This document shows, one piece after another, positions 1-5,824 of a stretch of 6,577 nucleotides of DNA. The number at the start of each line of letters is the position of its first letter. Positions within the stretch are counted from its first letter, which is position 1. The notes below the pieces were generated by a model. It saw only the letters and a program-made list of their open reading frames with translations, searched no databases and was not told where the DNA came from. The position numbers and the translations under genes were made by a program. This DNA is from Candidatus Gastranaerophilales bacterium (GTDB lineage Bacteria > Cyanobacteriota > Vampirovibrionia > Gastranaerophilales > JAILCC01), in contig JAKSUS010000067.1 of NCBI GenBank assembly GCA_024408745.1, positions 1-6,577 of the forward strand, in the 5' to 3' direction.

Positions 1-502
1 ATTAGGTACTCAACAAGTTCCCCCGGGAATTATCATTATCGGTTTATCAATAATTATGACATTATATACAATGTCGCCTGTTTTTACAAAAATGTATGAG
101 GCGGGAAGTGTTCCCTATCAAAAAACAGGGGATATTATGCTTACGATGAAAGAAGGCTCGGAACCTTTAAAAGAATTTATGATGAAGCAGACGGAGCAAA
201 AGGATTTAGCCTTTTTTATAGAATTAGCAAAGCGTCCTCAACCTAAGACCCCTGCTGATGTAAGTATTTTTGATGTTGCTCCTGCTTATATGGTTAGTGA
301 ATTAAAAAAATCTTTTGAAATCGGTTTTATTATATTTGTTCCGTTTGTAATTTTAGACCTTGTTGTTGCAAACATCTTGCTTGCTTTAGGTATGATGATG
401 TTATCACCGACAATTATTTCTCTGCCGTTTAAGTTGCTTATATTTATTGCGGTTGATGGTTGGGGCATGGTCGTTAGCGGTCTGATACAAAGTTTTAATT
501 GA
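1..502 (+). CDS. fliP: Flagellar export-gate protein FliP (5'-truncated by window edge)
   Basis: FliP forms, with FliQ and FliR, the membrane pore of the flagellar type III export apparatus. The reading frame is already open at base 2, beginning L-G-T-Q-Q-V-P-P, a segment typical of the family, so the ATG at 56 is an internal methionine and not the start. About 166 C-terminal residues are present; FliP is usually about 245 long, so roughly the first 80 lie outside the window. Visible hallmarks are the 'MSPVF' segment, the long hydrophilic loop containing 'PLKEFMMKQT', the family signature region PAYMVSELKKSFEIG, a hydrophobic helix with 'FVPFVILDLVVA', 'ALGMMM', and the C-terminal 'LPFKLLIFIAVDGW'. 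The non-flagellar homologue SctR is less likely because the neighbours and the long loop fit FliP. fliQ follows after 14 bases. Nothing looks broken. Confidence 0.96.
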   Translation, partial: LGTQQVPPGIIIIGLSIIMTLYTMSPVFTKMYEAGSVPYQKTGDIMLTMKEGSEPLKEFMMKQTEQKDLAFFIELAKRPQPKTPADVSIFDVAPAYMVSELKKSFEIGFIIFVPFVILDLVVANILLALGMMMLSPTIISLPFKLLIFIAVDGWGMVVSGLIQSFN

Positions 503-516
503 TGAGGTAAAGACTT

Positions 517-999
517 ATGGAATTAATGATGGAACACTTGGCAAACGGTTTTTTGGTGATGTTGTTAATAACAATGCCACTTGTTTTAACTGCGGCTTCA
601 ATCGGTCTTGTTGTCGGTATTTTGCAGGCTGTTACCTCAGTTCAGGAGCAAACAATCGCTGCTGCACCTAAAATTTTAATGGTATTTTTGATGATTATAA
701 TTTTAGGCGGATTCTTTACAAAAAAACTTACCGATTTAATGCAAGAATCAGGACATTTGGCTTTTGAAATTATCCCAAGACAAGGCGAATTTGTGCTTTC
801 TGATGATGTCGTTTTGGGTAAAGACGGAAAATATTATCCCAAAAGTGAAGAAAGCGATATTGATAAGTTTATGAAGAACCCCGGAAAACCTCCGTATAGC
901 GAATTTCAACAAAAACCTGTTTTGAAAAAGACTTCACCGGATTCTCAATCACGTCCTAACTTAATGGAATCAAATAAAATTATGGAGAATAGAAGATAA
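517..999 (+). CDS. fliQ: Flagellar export-gate protein FliQ with C-terminal extension
   Basis: FliQ is a small helical-hairpin subunit that packs around the FliP/FliR core of the flagellar export gate. Residues 1-88 fit the whole family: a first membrane helix at about 11-34, the conserved 'LVVGILQAVTSVQEQT' stretch (31-46), the 'PKI' turn at 51-53, and a second helix at about 54-67. FliQ normally ends near residue 90. Here the frame continues for about 72 more residues (89-160) that are hydrophilic and rich in proline and charged residues ('GKDGKYYPKSEESD', 'KNPGKPPYSEF'), with no membrane segment. GAGGT at 504-508, eight bases before the ATG, supports the start. The stop overlaps the next gene by one base. 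The core assignment is firm. The extension has no function I recognise; it could be a lineage-specific addition. Confidence 0.93.
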   Translation: MELMMEHLANGFLVMLLITMPLVLTAASIGLVVGILQAVTSVQEQTIAAAPKILMVFLMIIILGGFFTKKLTDLMQESGHLAFEIIPRQGEFVLSDDVVLGKDGKYYPKSEESDIDKFMKNPGKPPYSEFQQKPVLKKTSPDSQSRPNLMESNKIMENRR

Positions 1000-1367
1000 T
1001 GTTTAAAAGAATTTCTCTTTTAAGTTTATTTGCGTTTTTTATTTTCTGTTTTCATGTTTCGGCTTCGGAATTGAGATTACAGGAAGGAAAAACTTATATT
1101 TTAACCTTTGATGAAGAAATTTTAAATTATAATACTGACGAAAAAAATTTATATGCGGAAATTTTGCATACAATTTTTGATGATAAAACACAAATGATTA
1201 TATCTTTAAAAAATAATCAAGATACGATTTTACAGGTAAAAACCGAAAATAATTATTATAATTATAATGTAAAACCATCTGATTTTTCATCTAAAAATTT
1301 AATTGAAATAGATTATCCGTCAATGGAAAACCTCGATGTTGATATTTATACAGGGGAAAAAGATTAA
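999..1367 (+). CDS. Small exported protein with secretin-type N-terminal domain (putative)
   Basis: A 122-residue protein of unassigned name between fliQ and fliR. Residues 1-22 form a classical signal peptide: K3/R4, a hydrophobic core at 6-20, and V-S-A at 20-22 giving likely cleavage before S23. The mature part (about 24-92) reads as a short all-beta domain: 'LRLQEGKTYILTF', then 'LYAEIL', 'TQMIISLKN', and 'DTILQVKTENNYYNYNV'. This order (G-K-[ST]-x-x-[IL]-x-[LF], a middle strand pair, then a T-x-[LI]-x-V strand) resembles the pilus/secretin N-terminal domain (T2SS-T3SS_pil_N type) found in CpaC-like secretins. That is a judgement by eye. Residues 93-122 are an acidic tail. The one-base overlaps with fliQ (TAATG at 997-1001) and fliR (1365-1369) suggest it is made with the export gate and works near it in the periplasm. 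GGAG at 984-987 is its ribosome site. Confidence 0.8.
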   Translation: MFKRISLLSLFAFFIFCFHVSASELRLQEGKTYILTFDEEILNYNTDEKNLYAEILHTIFDDKTQMIISLKNNQDTILQVKTENNYYNYNVKPSDFSSKNLIEIDYPSMENLDVDIYTGEKD

Positions 1368-2146
1368 TGGAACAGTTTTTAGCGGTTTTTAAATATTTTC
1401 CTCAATTTGATGCAGGTTTAACGGCAGGATTAATGATATTTGCAAGGTTTTTGGCATTTTCAAAGTTTGCTCCCGTTTTAGGAAGATCTGAAGTTAATGC
1501 GACAATTCGTATCGGTTTTTCATTAATGATGACAATAATCATGTTTAACATTATTCATGTTGAACCAATGCCAGCTAATTTTCCGTTTATGCTCGGAATA
1601 TTTATAAACGTAATTTTGGGTGCATTCACAGGCTTTGTTGCAAATGCAATATTTACGGCAATTGCAGCTGGCGGTGATATGATAAATATGCAAATGGGTT
1701 TATCATCAGCAATGATGTTTGACCAAAGTACAAAATCACAAAGTTCTTTGCTATCAGCATTTTTCAACCTTTTAGCAGCGGTTATTTACATTAATATCGG
1801 CGGAATTTACTGGTTAATCAGGGCTTTTGAAAAATCATTTTCATTATGCGGAGTTTTTATAACTTCATTTGATATGAATTTAATCGCTTCCCCCGAATAC
1901 TTAATGATGTTGACTGCAAACGTTTTATATGTAGGTCTGCAAATTGCTTCACCGATTTTGCTTGCATCACTCGGGCAGGACATCATATTGGGTATCATTT
2001 CAAGAACAGCACCACAGGTAAACGTTTTCCAATTAAGTTTCCTTTTTAAACCCGGATTAGGTGCATTGATTTTGATTTTTATATTGCCAATGCTCATGAA
2101 TACTATTGATGATTATTTTATGGAATTTCAAGGCATTATTAATTAA
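1367..2146 (+). CDS. fliR: Flagellar export-gate protein FliR
   Basis: FliR is the single-copy subunit that completes the FliPQR export pore in the inner membrane. At 259 residues it has the normal family length. It shows repeated hydrophobic helices and the expected conserved spots: 'FARFLAFSKFAPVLGR' near 25-40, 'AAGGDMINMQMGLSSAMMFD' at 100-119, 'ASPILLASLGQDIILGIISR' at 194-213, and directly after it 'TAPQVNVFQLSFLFKPGLG', the hallmark of FliR/SctT proteins. The ATG overlaps the previous stop by one base; AGGGG at 1352-1356 is the likely ribosome site. In many genomes flhB follows or is fused to fliR. Here neither occurs, and the operon appears to end after this gene. SctT of a non-flagellar system is the alternative, but the fliP-fliQ neighbours favour the flagellar form. 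Confidence 0.95.
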   Translation: MEQFLAVFKYFPQFDAGLTAGLMIFARFLAFSKFAPVLGRSEVNATIRIGFSLMMTIIMFNIIHVEPMPANFPFMLGIFINVILGAFTGFVANAIFTAIAAGGDMINMQMGLSSAMMFDQSTKSQSSLLSAFFNLLAAVIYINIGGIYWLIRAFEKSFSLCGVFITSFDMNLIASPEYLMMLTANVLYVGLQIASPILLASLGQDIILGIISRTAPQVNVFQLSFLFKPGLGALILIFILPMLMNTIDDYFMEFQGIIN

Positions 2147-2277
2147 TTTTTAATGCTCCTGATAGTATTAATTATAAGAACAATATAGTCTAACATGTGT
2201 TTGAACTTGGACAGAATACATTATAGTTCATTTCTTATAAACCATAACAAATACTTTTATGTTAAACTTAAATAAAC

Positions 2278-2283
2278 TATAAT
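2278..2283 (+). promoter_or_regulatory. Putative -10 box for the peptidase gene
   Basis: A perfect TATAAT lies 20 bases before the TTG start of the peptidase, inside the 157-bp spacer after fliR. TTTTAT at 2255-2260 sits 17 bases upstream, a correctly spaced but poor -35 match. A start of transcription near 2290 would leave a leader of about 14 bases. In DNA this AT-rich, a TATAAT alone is weak evidence. Confidence 0.42.
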
Positions 2284-2292
2284 AACTTCAAA

Positions 2293-2298
2293 AAGGTG
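2293..2298 (+). promoter_or_regulatory. Ribosome binding site for the TTG start
   Basis: AAGGTG, five bases before TTG 2304, supports this non-ATG start. The start is also favoured because it is the one that adds an intact signal peptide to the peptidase. Confidence 0.55.
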
Positions 2299-2303
2299 TT
2301 ATT

Positions 2304-3647
2304 TTGAAAAATTTTTTAAAAATTATATTTATATTTGTTTGTATATTCGGGCTTTCCTGCAATGCTTTTGCAAGAGTTGATATAAAAGGAGCAAAGAAAA
2401 TGACTTTAGAAGAAATAAGAAAACAAGACAGAGTTATAGATTATTTTTTACAGTTGGCTGAAATTCCTTCGCCAAGTTTAAAAGAAGAAAACGTTGCTAA
2501 TAAAATTATTGAAATTTTTAATAAAAAAGGAATTGAAGCAAAAAAAGATAATTACGGGAATGTCATTGCAAGATTAGAAGCAAATAATTCAAATAAAAAT
2601 CCTGTAATGCTGAGCTCTCACATGGACGTTGTCGGAAGTGATGATAAGGTTAATATAAGAATTTCTTCTGACGGAAAGTACATTGAAACAGATAAAACAA
2701 GAAGTTTGGGCTCTGATGATAAAGCAGGCGGAGCAGTAATTTTAGATATTTTGATTTATTTAAAAGAACATCCTGAAATTTCTCACCCGATGATTGAAGC
2801 AGTTTTCACAAGAGATGAAGAATTAAATATGACAGGTATTCATAACCTTGATACTTCAAAAATTACTTCACAAAATGTTTTAATTTTAGATGGTGCTTAT
2901 CTTGGCGAATGTGATGTTGCAGGTGCAAGTTTTACCAATTTAACAGTAAGTGTAACGGAAGGTAAAAGCGGACATTCAGGCAACGATATTAATGATGAAA
3001 CAAGAATTAACGCAAATAAAGTTTTAGGTGAAATTATTAACGTAATTCCGCAGGGTGTTTACAAGAAAAACGATTTAGGTGTTGTTACTTCGATAAATTC
3101 AGGCGCAATAATCGGCGGAAGTGCAGGATTATATTTATTAAGCAATAAAAAAGATTTACAAATTACAGACCAAAACGAAATTATGAATGAAATTGCAAAT
3201 AAATCTTTCAGAAACATCATCTCTGCAAACGCTTACGCAAGTTATTCTATAAGAAGTTCCGAACCCGATAACGAAGAGCAATTAAAACAAGAAATCTCTA
3301 AAAACATTGATATTATTGCAAAAAAATATGATGGTTTAATTAAAGTCGATTATAAATTTGTAAATCATATGCCACCTTTTGTAAAAGATGCGGATGAAGA
3401 ATTTTTAAATCAGGTTATTGATGCAGCGAAGAAAAACGGGTTAAATTCAACTCCCGCTTCATTCCATGCCGGCGCAGAAACTCATATTTTGCAAAATAAA
3501 AAAGTGAATAAAGACGGTAAAAAGTTTAAACCAATGCTTTTGGGTGTTGCAAATATTTTAAATATGCATTCTGCTGATGAAATGGTAGATTATAAAAGTT
3601 TAATACAAGGCAGAAATTGGGTTAGAGATATAATTTTAGCCGAATAA
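2304..3647 (+). CDS. M20-family metallopeptidase, peptidase T-like, with signal peptide
   Basis: A two-zinc aminopeptidase or tripeptidase-like enzyme of family M20 (447 residues). The expected metal and catalytic residues are present in order: H106 and D108 in SHMDVV, D138 in LGSDDKAGG, E172/E173 in TRDEEL, D196 in LILDGAY, and H422 in NMHSADE. The lid/dimerisation domain spans about 205-320 and includes GKSGHSG (H224) and R317 in SIRSSE. Residues 1-23 look like a signal peptide with A-F-A at 21-23, so the TTG-initiated form would be exported; peptidase T itself is cytosolic. C19 in G-L-S-C is a poor lipobox. A strong ribosome site before ATG 2400 (residue 33) could yield a cytosolic form. 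Probably transcribed from its own promoter and with the acyltransferase 26 bp downstream. The exact substrate cannot be read from sequence. Confidence 0.88.
   Translation: MKNFLKIIFIFVCIFGLSCNAFARVDIKGAKKMTLEEIRKQDRVIDYFLQLAEIPSPSLKEENVANKIIEIFNKKGIEAKKDNYGNVIARLEANNSNKNPVMLSSHMDVVGSDDKVNIRISSDGKYIETDKTRSLGSDDKAGGAVILDILIYLKEHPEISHPMIEAVFTRDEELNMTGIHNLDTSKITSQNVLILDGAYLGECDVAGASFTNLTVSVTEGKSGHSGNDINDETRINANKVLGEIINVIPQGVYKKNDLGVVTSINSGAIIGGSAGLYLLSNKKDLQITDQNEIMNEIANKSFRNIISANAYASYSIRSSEPDNEEQLKQEISKNIDIIAKKYDGLIKVDYKFVNHMPPFVKDADEEFLNQVIDAAKKNGLNSTPASFHAGAETHILQNKKVNKDGKKFKPMLLGVANILNMHSADEMVDYKSLIQGRNWVRDIILAE
2385..2391 (+). promoter_or_regulatory. Internal Shine-Dalgarno before alternative start ATG 2400
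   Basis: AAAGGAG stands eight bases before an in-frame ATG at 2400 (residue 33 of the peptidase). It is a better ribosome site than the one serving TTG 2304. Used as a start, it removes exactly the signal peptide plus a few residues and leaves a 415-residue enzyme with all catalytic residues. It may also be chance, since the codons encode an ordinary Lys-Gly-Ala-Lys-Lys stretch. Confidence 0.4.
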
Positions 3648-3673
3648 TTATTTAATTATATAAAGGATTAAGT

Positions 3674-4807
3674 ATGGAAGGAAAGAGAGAAAATAAAGAC
3701 AACACAAATTATGTTTTTAAATTATTATATGCAATAGGAATAATTTTAATTGTTGCAGGACATTGTCAGGGCGGTGGGTTTTCTCTTTTTTATGAATTTT
3801 TCCCTATGTGTGCTTTTCATCTTGGTTTATTTATGTTTGCTTCAGGATATTTTTATAAATGTGAATACGAAAATAATGTAAAACAATATATTTTGAAAAA
3901 AATAAAACGTTTAATAATACCTTTATATTTATGGAATATTTTTTATGCTTTCGTTATTTATTGCCTTCATTCACATGGATTTTTCCTCAAAAAAGCCGTT
4001 ACTTTAAATGCAATTTTTATAGAACCGATATTAAACGGACATCAATTCATGTTGAATTTAGGCGGTTGGTTTATTATACCTTTATTTAGCATACATATTT
4101 TAAATATTTTAATAAGAAAAATATTTAAAATTTATAATATAAAAATTAATGAATTTATATTTTTTGCAATAAGTTTAGGCTTAGGTTGTTTGGGTGTATC
4201 TCTTGCACATGCAGGTTATAATCATGACTGGTTTTTATTTTTAGACAGAATTTTATATTTTATTCCGTTTTATGGTTTGGGAATTTTGTATAAAAAATAC
4301 GAACAATATGATAAAGTAAACAATTTAATTTATTTTTCCGTAATTTTGGCAATAGCCTTGTATTATATATATGATAAAGGCGGAATGCCGTTTTTTGTTC
4401 CCGCATGGTGCAATAATTTTACTGCTAATCCTATATTGCCTTTTATTGTCGGTTTCTTGGGAGTTGCTTTCTGGCTTAGAATTGCAAAAATTCTGGAACC
4501 TGCAATCGGGAAAAGTAAAAGTGTTAATGCAATAGCAAATAATACTTATTCAATTATGATAAATCATTTGTCAGGTTTCTTTATATTAAATGCATGTTTT
4601 GCCTTTATTTCAAAATATACTGCTCATTTTCAAAATTTCGATATGAATAAATATAAAACTGACGTTTTCTACAATTATTTGCCGGGTGGATTAGACCAAA
4701 TGCTAATATTATATCTTATTACAGGTATTGTATTCTCTATTATTGTTCAATTTATTCTTGATAAAATATCCGTTAAATTAAAGAAATTACCAAAACCAAA
4801 TTTTTAG
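3674..4807 (+). CDS. Membrane acyltransferase (acyltransferase-3 / fucose O-acetylase type)
   Basis: A 377-residue polytopic inner-membrane protein with about ten hydrophobic helices. Proteins of this family move acetyl or other acyl groups onto sugars of surface polysaccharide, lipid-linked glycans or peptidoglycan. Family features are the first helix ending in 'IVAGHC' with the likely catalytic H30, 'MFASGYFYK' at 54-62, and the basic membrane-edge segment 'KKIKRLIIPLYLWNIFYA' at 75-92. The closest group by eye is the fucose 4-O-acetylase-like set, but the acceptor cannot be told. AAAGGA at 3662-3667, six bases before the ATG, fits the start. It follows the peptidase stop by 26 bases, suggesting one transcript. 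It is very AT-rich, with only 4 G/C in bases 4081-4140, mostly because of Ile/Phe/Tyr/Lys codons. It seems complete. Confidence 0.88.
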   Translation: MEGKRENKDNTNYVFKLLYAIGIILIVAGHCQGGGFSLFYEFFPMCAFHLGLFMFASGYFYKCEYENNVKQYILKKIKRLIIPLYLWNIFYAFVIYCLHSHGFFLKKAVTLNAIFIEPILNGHQFMLNLGGWFIIPLFSIHILNILIRKIFKIYNIKINEFIFFAISLGLGCLGVSLAHAGYNHDWFLFLDRILYFIPFYGLGILYKKYEQYDKVNNLIYFSVILAIALYYIYDKGGMPFFVPAWCNNFTANPILPFIVGFLGVAFWLRIAKILEPAIGKSKSVNAIANNTYSIMINHLSGFFILNACFAFISKYTAHFQNFDMNKYKTDVFYNYLPGGLDQMLILYLITGIVFSIIVQFILDKISVKLKKLPKPNF

Positions 4808-4855
4808 TTACAGAAAAGTAATAAAATTATTTTTTTTGTACGATATTGTATGTTT

Positions 4856-4863
4856 GCCGATAA
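4856..4863 (+). promoter_or_regulatory. Exact match to the flagellar sigma-28 -10 element (no -35 seen)
   Basis: GCCGATAA is identical to the -10 consensus of FliA-type sigma-28 promoters and stands in non-coding DNA 82 bases before the start at 4946. Eleven bases upstream (4837-4844, TGTACGAT) there is no convincing TAAAGTTT-like -35. Without it the match is only suggestive, and a closer promoter candidate exists for the same gene. Confidence 0.2.
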
Positions 4864-4894
4864 ATTACCGTATATTAATCACTATAACAAATTA

Positions 4895-4921
4895 TTTTTT
4901 GTTTCAATTTAATATAAATAT
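4895..4921 (+). promoter_or_regulatory. Conserved upstream block / probable promoter of the 4946 gene
   Basis: A 27-base AT-rich block ends 24 bases before the start at 4946. It matches 24 of 27 positions in the block at 6407-6433 (minus strand) before the third tagged gene, with the last 14 bases (TTTAATATAAATAT) identical. It contains TATAAA (4913-4918), a plausible -10 giving a short leader that includes the ribosome site AAGGAG (4931-4936). No good -35 is seen. Confidence 0.5.
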
Positions 4922-4945
4922 CAGACAGAGAAGGAGTTAGTTTTT

Positions 4946-5296
4946 ATGAAAATTCAGGCTTTATCAAATCAAAATTTCGGAAGAATATATATAGATCCGT
5001 CAATGGAAAAACGTTTAGATGCTGCTATTCTTACATCTTCCTACGGGGATTATGAAACTAAAGAGGCTATTACGGATATGTTGAAAATAATACCATCAAA
5101 AACAAATGATGTATACGTAAAAGCAGATGGAAGCGTTTTAGCTAAAGGGGAAATTACTGATATGGAATTAAGTCATATGGGAACAAATGACCTTGCGGCA
5201 AACTTTTTTATGGCATTAAGAGTTGCGCGACCTGATAAACATATGTCTTTTTTGCGTAATTTTAAAGAAAATTTTTTCCATATAACTGATGTATAG
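4946..5296 (+). CDS. Small protein with N-terminal NFG tag, function unknown
   Basis: I do not recognise this 116-residue protein. It opens with M-K-I-Q-A-L-S-N-Q-N-F-G-R, a tag also seen in the two genes to its right. There is no signal peptide and no membrane segment. Residues 36-50 look helical ('YETKEAITDMLKIIP'). They lead to 'NDVYVKADGSVLAKGEI' (54-70), which reads as a beta hairpin, then a helix at about 80-95 ('TNDLAANFFMALRVAR') and an end rich in Phe and basic residues ('FLRNFKENFFHI', 102-113). The start is firm: AAGGAG lies nine bases upstream and the preceding 138 bp are non-coding. It stands alone with its own probable promoter. It is probably soluble, though an unrecognised export route cannot be excluded. 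Confidence 0.82.
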   Translation: MKIQALSNQNFGRIYIDPSMEKRLDAAILTSSYGDYETKEAITDMLKIIPSKTNDVYVKADGSVLAKGEITDMELSHMGTNDLAANFFMALRVARPDKHMSFLRNFKENFFHITDV

Positions 5297-5345
5297 TAAT
5301 GTAAAACTTTTAATATATTCTTATATTATTTCTTCAAAATAGTTG

Positions 5346-5351
5346 TATAAT
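5346..5351 (+). promoter_or_regulatory. Putative -10 box of the 5380 gene
   Basis: A perfect TATAAT lies 28 bases before the start at 5380, in an 83-bp spacer. Transcription from about 5358 would give a leader of about 22 bases containing the ribosome site AAAGAGG (5365-5371). No clear -35 is visible at 16-18 bases. It does not share the 27-base block found before the neighbouring tagged genes. Confidence 0.42.
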
Positions 5352-5379
5352 TATCTTATTCAATAAAGAGGTTTGTTAA

Positions 5380-5760
5380 ATGAAAGTTTCTGCTATTAAT
5401 TTTAAAGGTATGTATATAGAAACCAAGAATGATAAAACGGCTCACAAAACCGTGGGAAGTGAACTTAAAGGAGCAAGACCTTTTTTAAAGCAATTAGCAA
5501 GAGTTTTACCGGGTGATTTACATGTAAAAGTTTATAACGGTAATGACGGTAATACTCATTTAGATGTGGATTATTTTATTCCAAGTGAAAAAGAATCATA
5601 CAACCTTGTTAAAACAAATGAGCACTTGTTAAAAGGTAATGGTTTTTGGCTTTTGAGCGATGTCTTTTGCGGATTAGAAAAATATGATGAGAAACTTTTT
5701 GAAGATACCGCTAAAAATTTCGTAAAAAACTTTGACAGAATAAAGATTTATCCCGATTAA
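5380..5760 (+). CDS. Small protein with N-terminal NFKG tag, function unknown
   Basis: I do not recognise this 126-residue protein. It starts M-K-V-S-A-I-N-F-K-G-M, a variant of the tag on its neighbours. It is hydrophilic, without signal peptide or membrane helix. A helix at about 26-43 ('SELKGARPFLKQLARVLP') leads to a strand-turn-strand at 47-67 ('LHVKVYNGNDGNTHLDVDYF'). A central 'NEHLLKGNGFWLLSDVFCGL' (80-99) follows, and the protein ends with a helix and 'NFVKNFDRIKIYP'. The order of helix, proline, then beta hairpin parallels the gene to the left, so they may be distant paralogues. AAAGAGG eight bases upstream supports the start. It is convergent with the gene at 5825-6385 across 64 bp. 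Confidence 0.82.
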   Translation: MKVSAINFKGMYIETKNDKTAHKTVGSELKGARPFLKQLARVLPGDLHVKVYNGNDGNTHLDVDYFIPSEKESYNLVKTNEHLLKGNGFWLLSDVFCGLEKYDEKLFEDTAKNFVKNFDRIKIYPD

Positions 5761-5784
5761 AAAATAACAGAGAGTTTATTGCAC

Positions 5785-5808
5785 TATGCTACGAGAATTC
5801 GTATCATA
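5785..5808. terminator. Hairpin between convergent genes, possible shared terminator
   Basis: TATGCTACGA (5785-5794) can pair with TCGTATCATA (5799-5808) around a GAAT loop: nine pairs and one C/T mismatch. It is the only sizeable inverted repeat in the 64-bp gap between the converging stops. Neither side carries a run of Ts, so it is not a textbook intrinsic terminator. It could protect the 3' ends of both transcripts or be chance. Confidence 0.35.
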
Positions 5809-5824
5809 TACAATTATCTTCAAA

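Noticed and set aside
286..2097. Minus-strand open frames opposite fliP and fliR (286-468, 1555-1767, 1807-2097)
   Set aside because: They lie wholly antisense to strongly conserved flagellar genes and their translations resemble no protein I know.
2131..2156. Hairpin GCATTA/TAATGC overlapping the fliR stop as an intrinsic terminator
   Set aside because: Only six pairs, four of them A/T, with a 12-base loop and no T-run after it.
4813..4837. AT-only hairpin followed by eight Ts after the acyltransferase gene
   Set aside because: The pairing is A/T-only with a mismatch, and the right arm uses up the Ts themselves. In this base composition such structures arise by chance.
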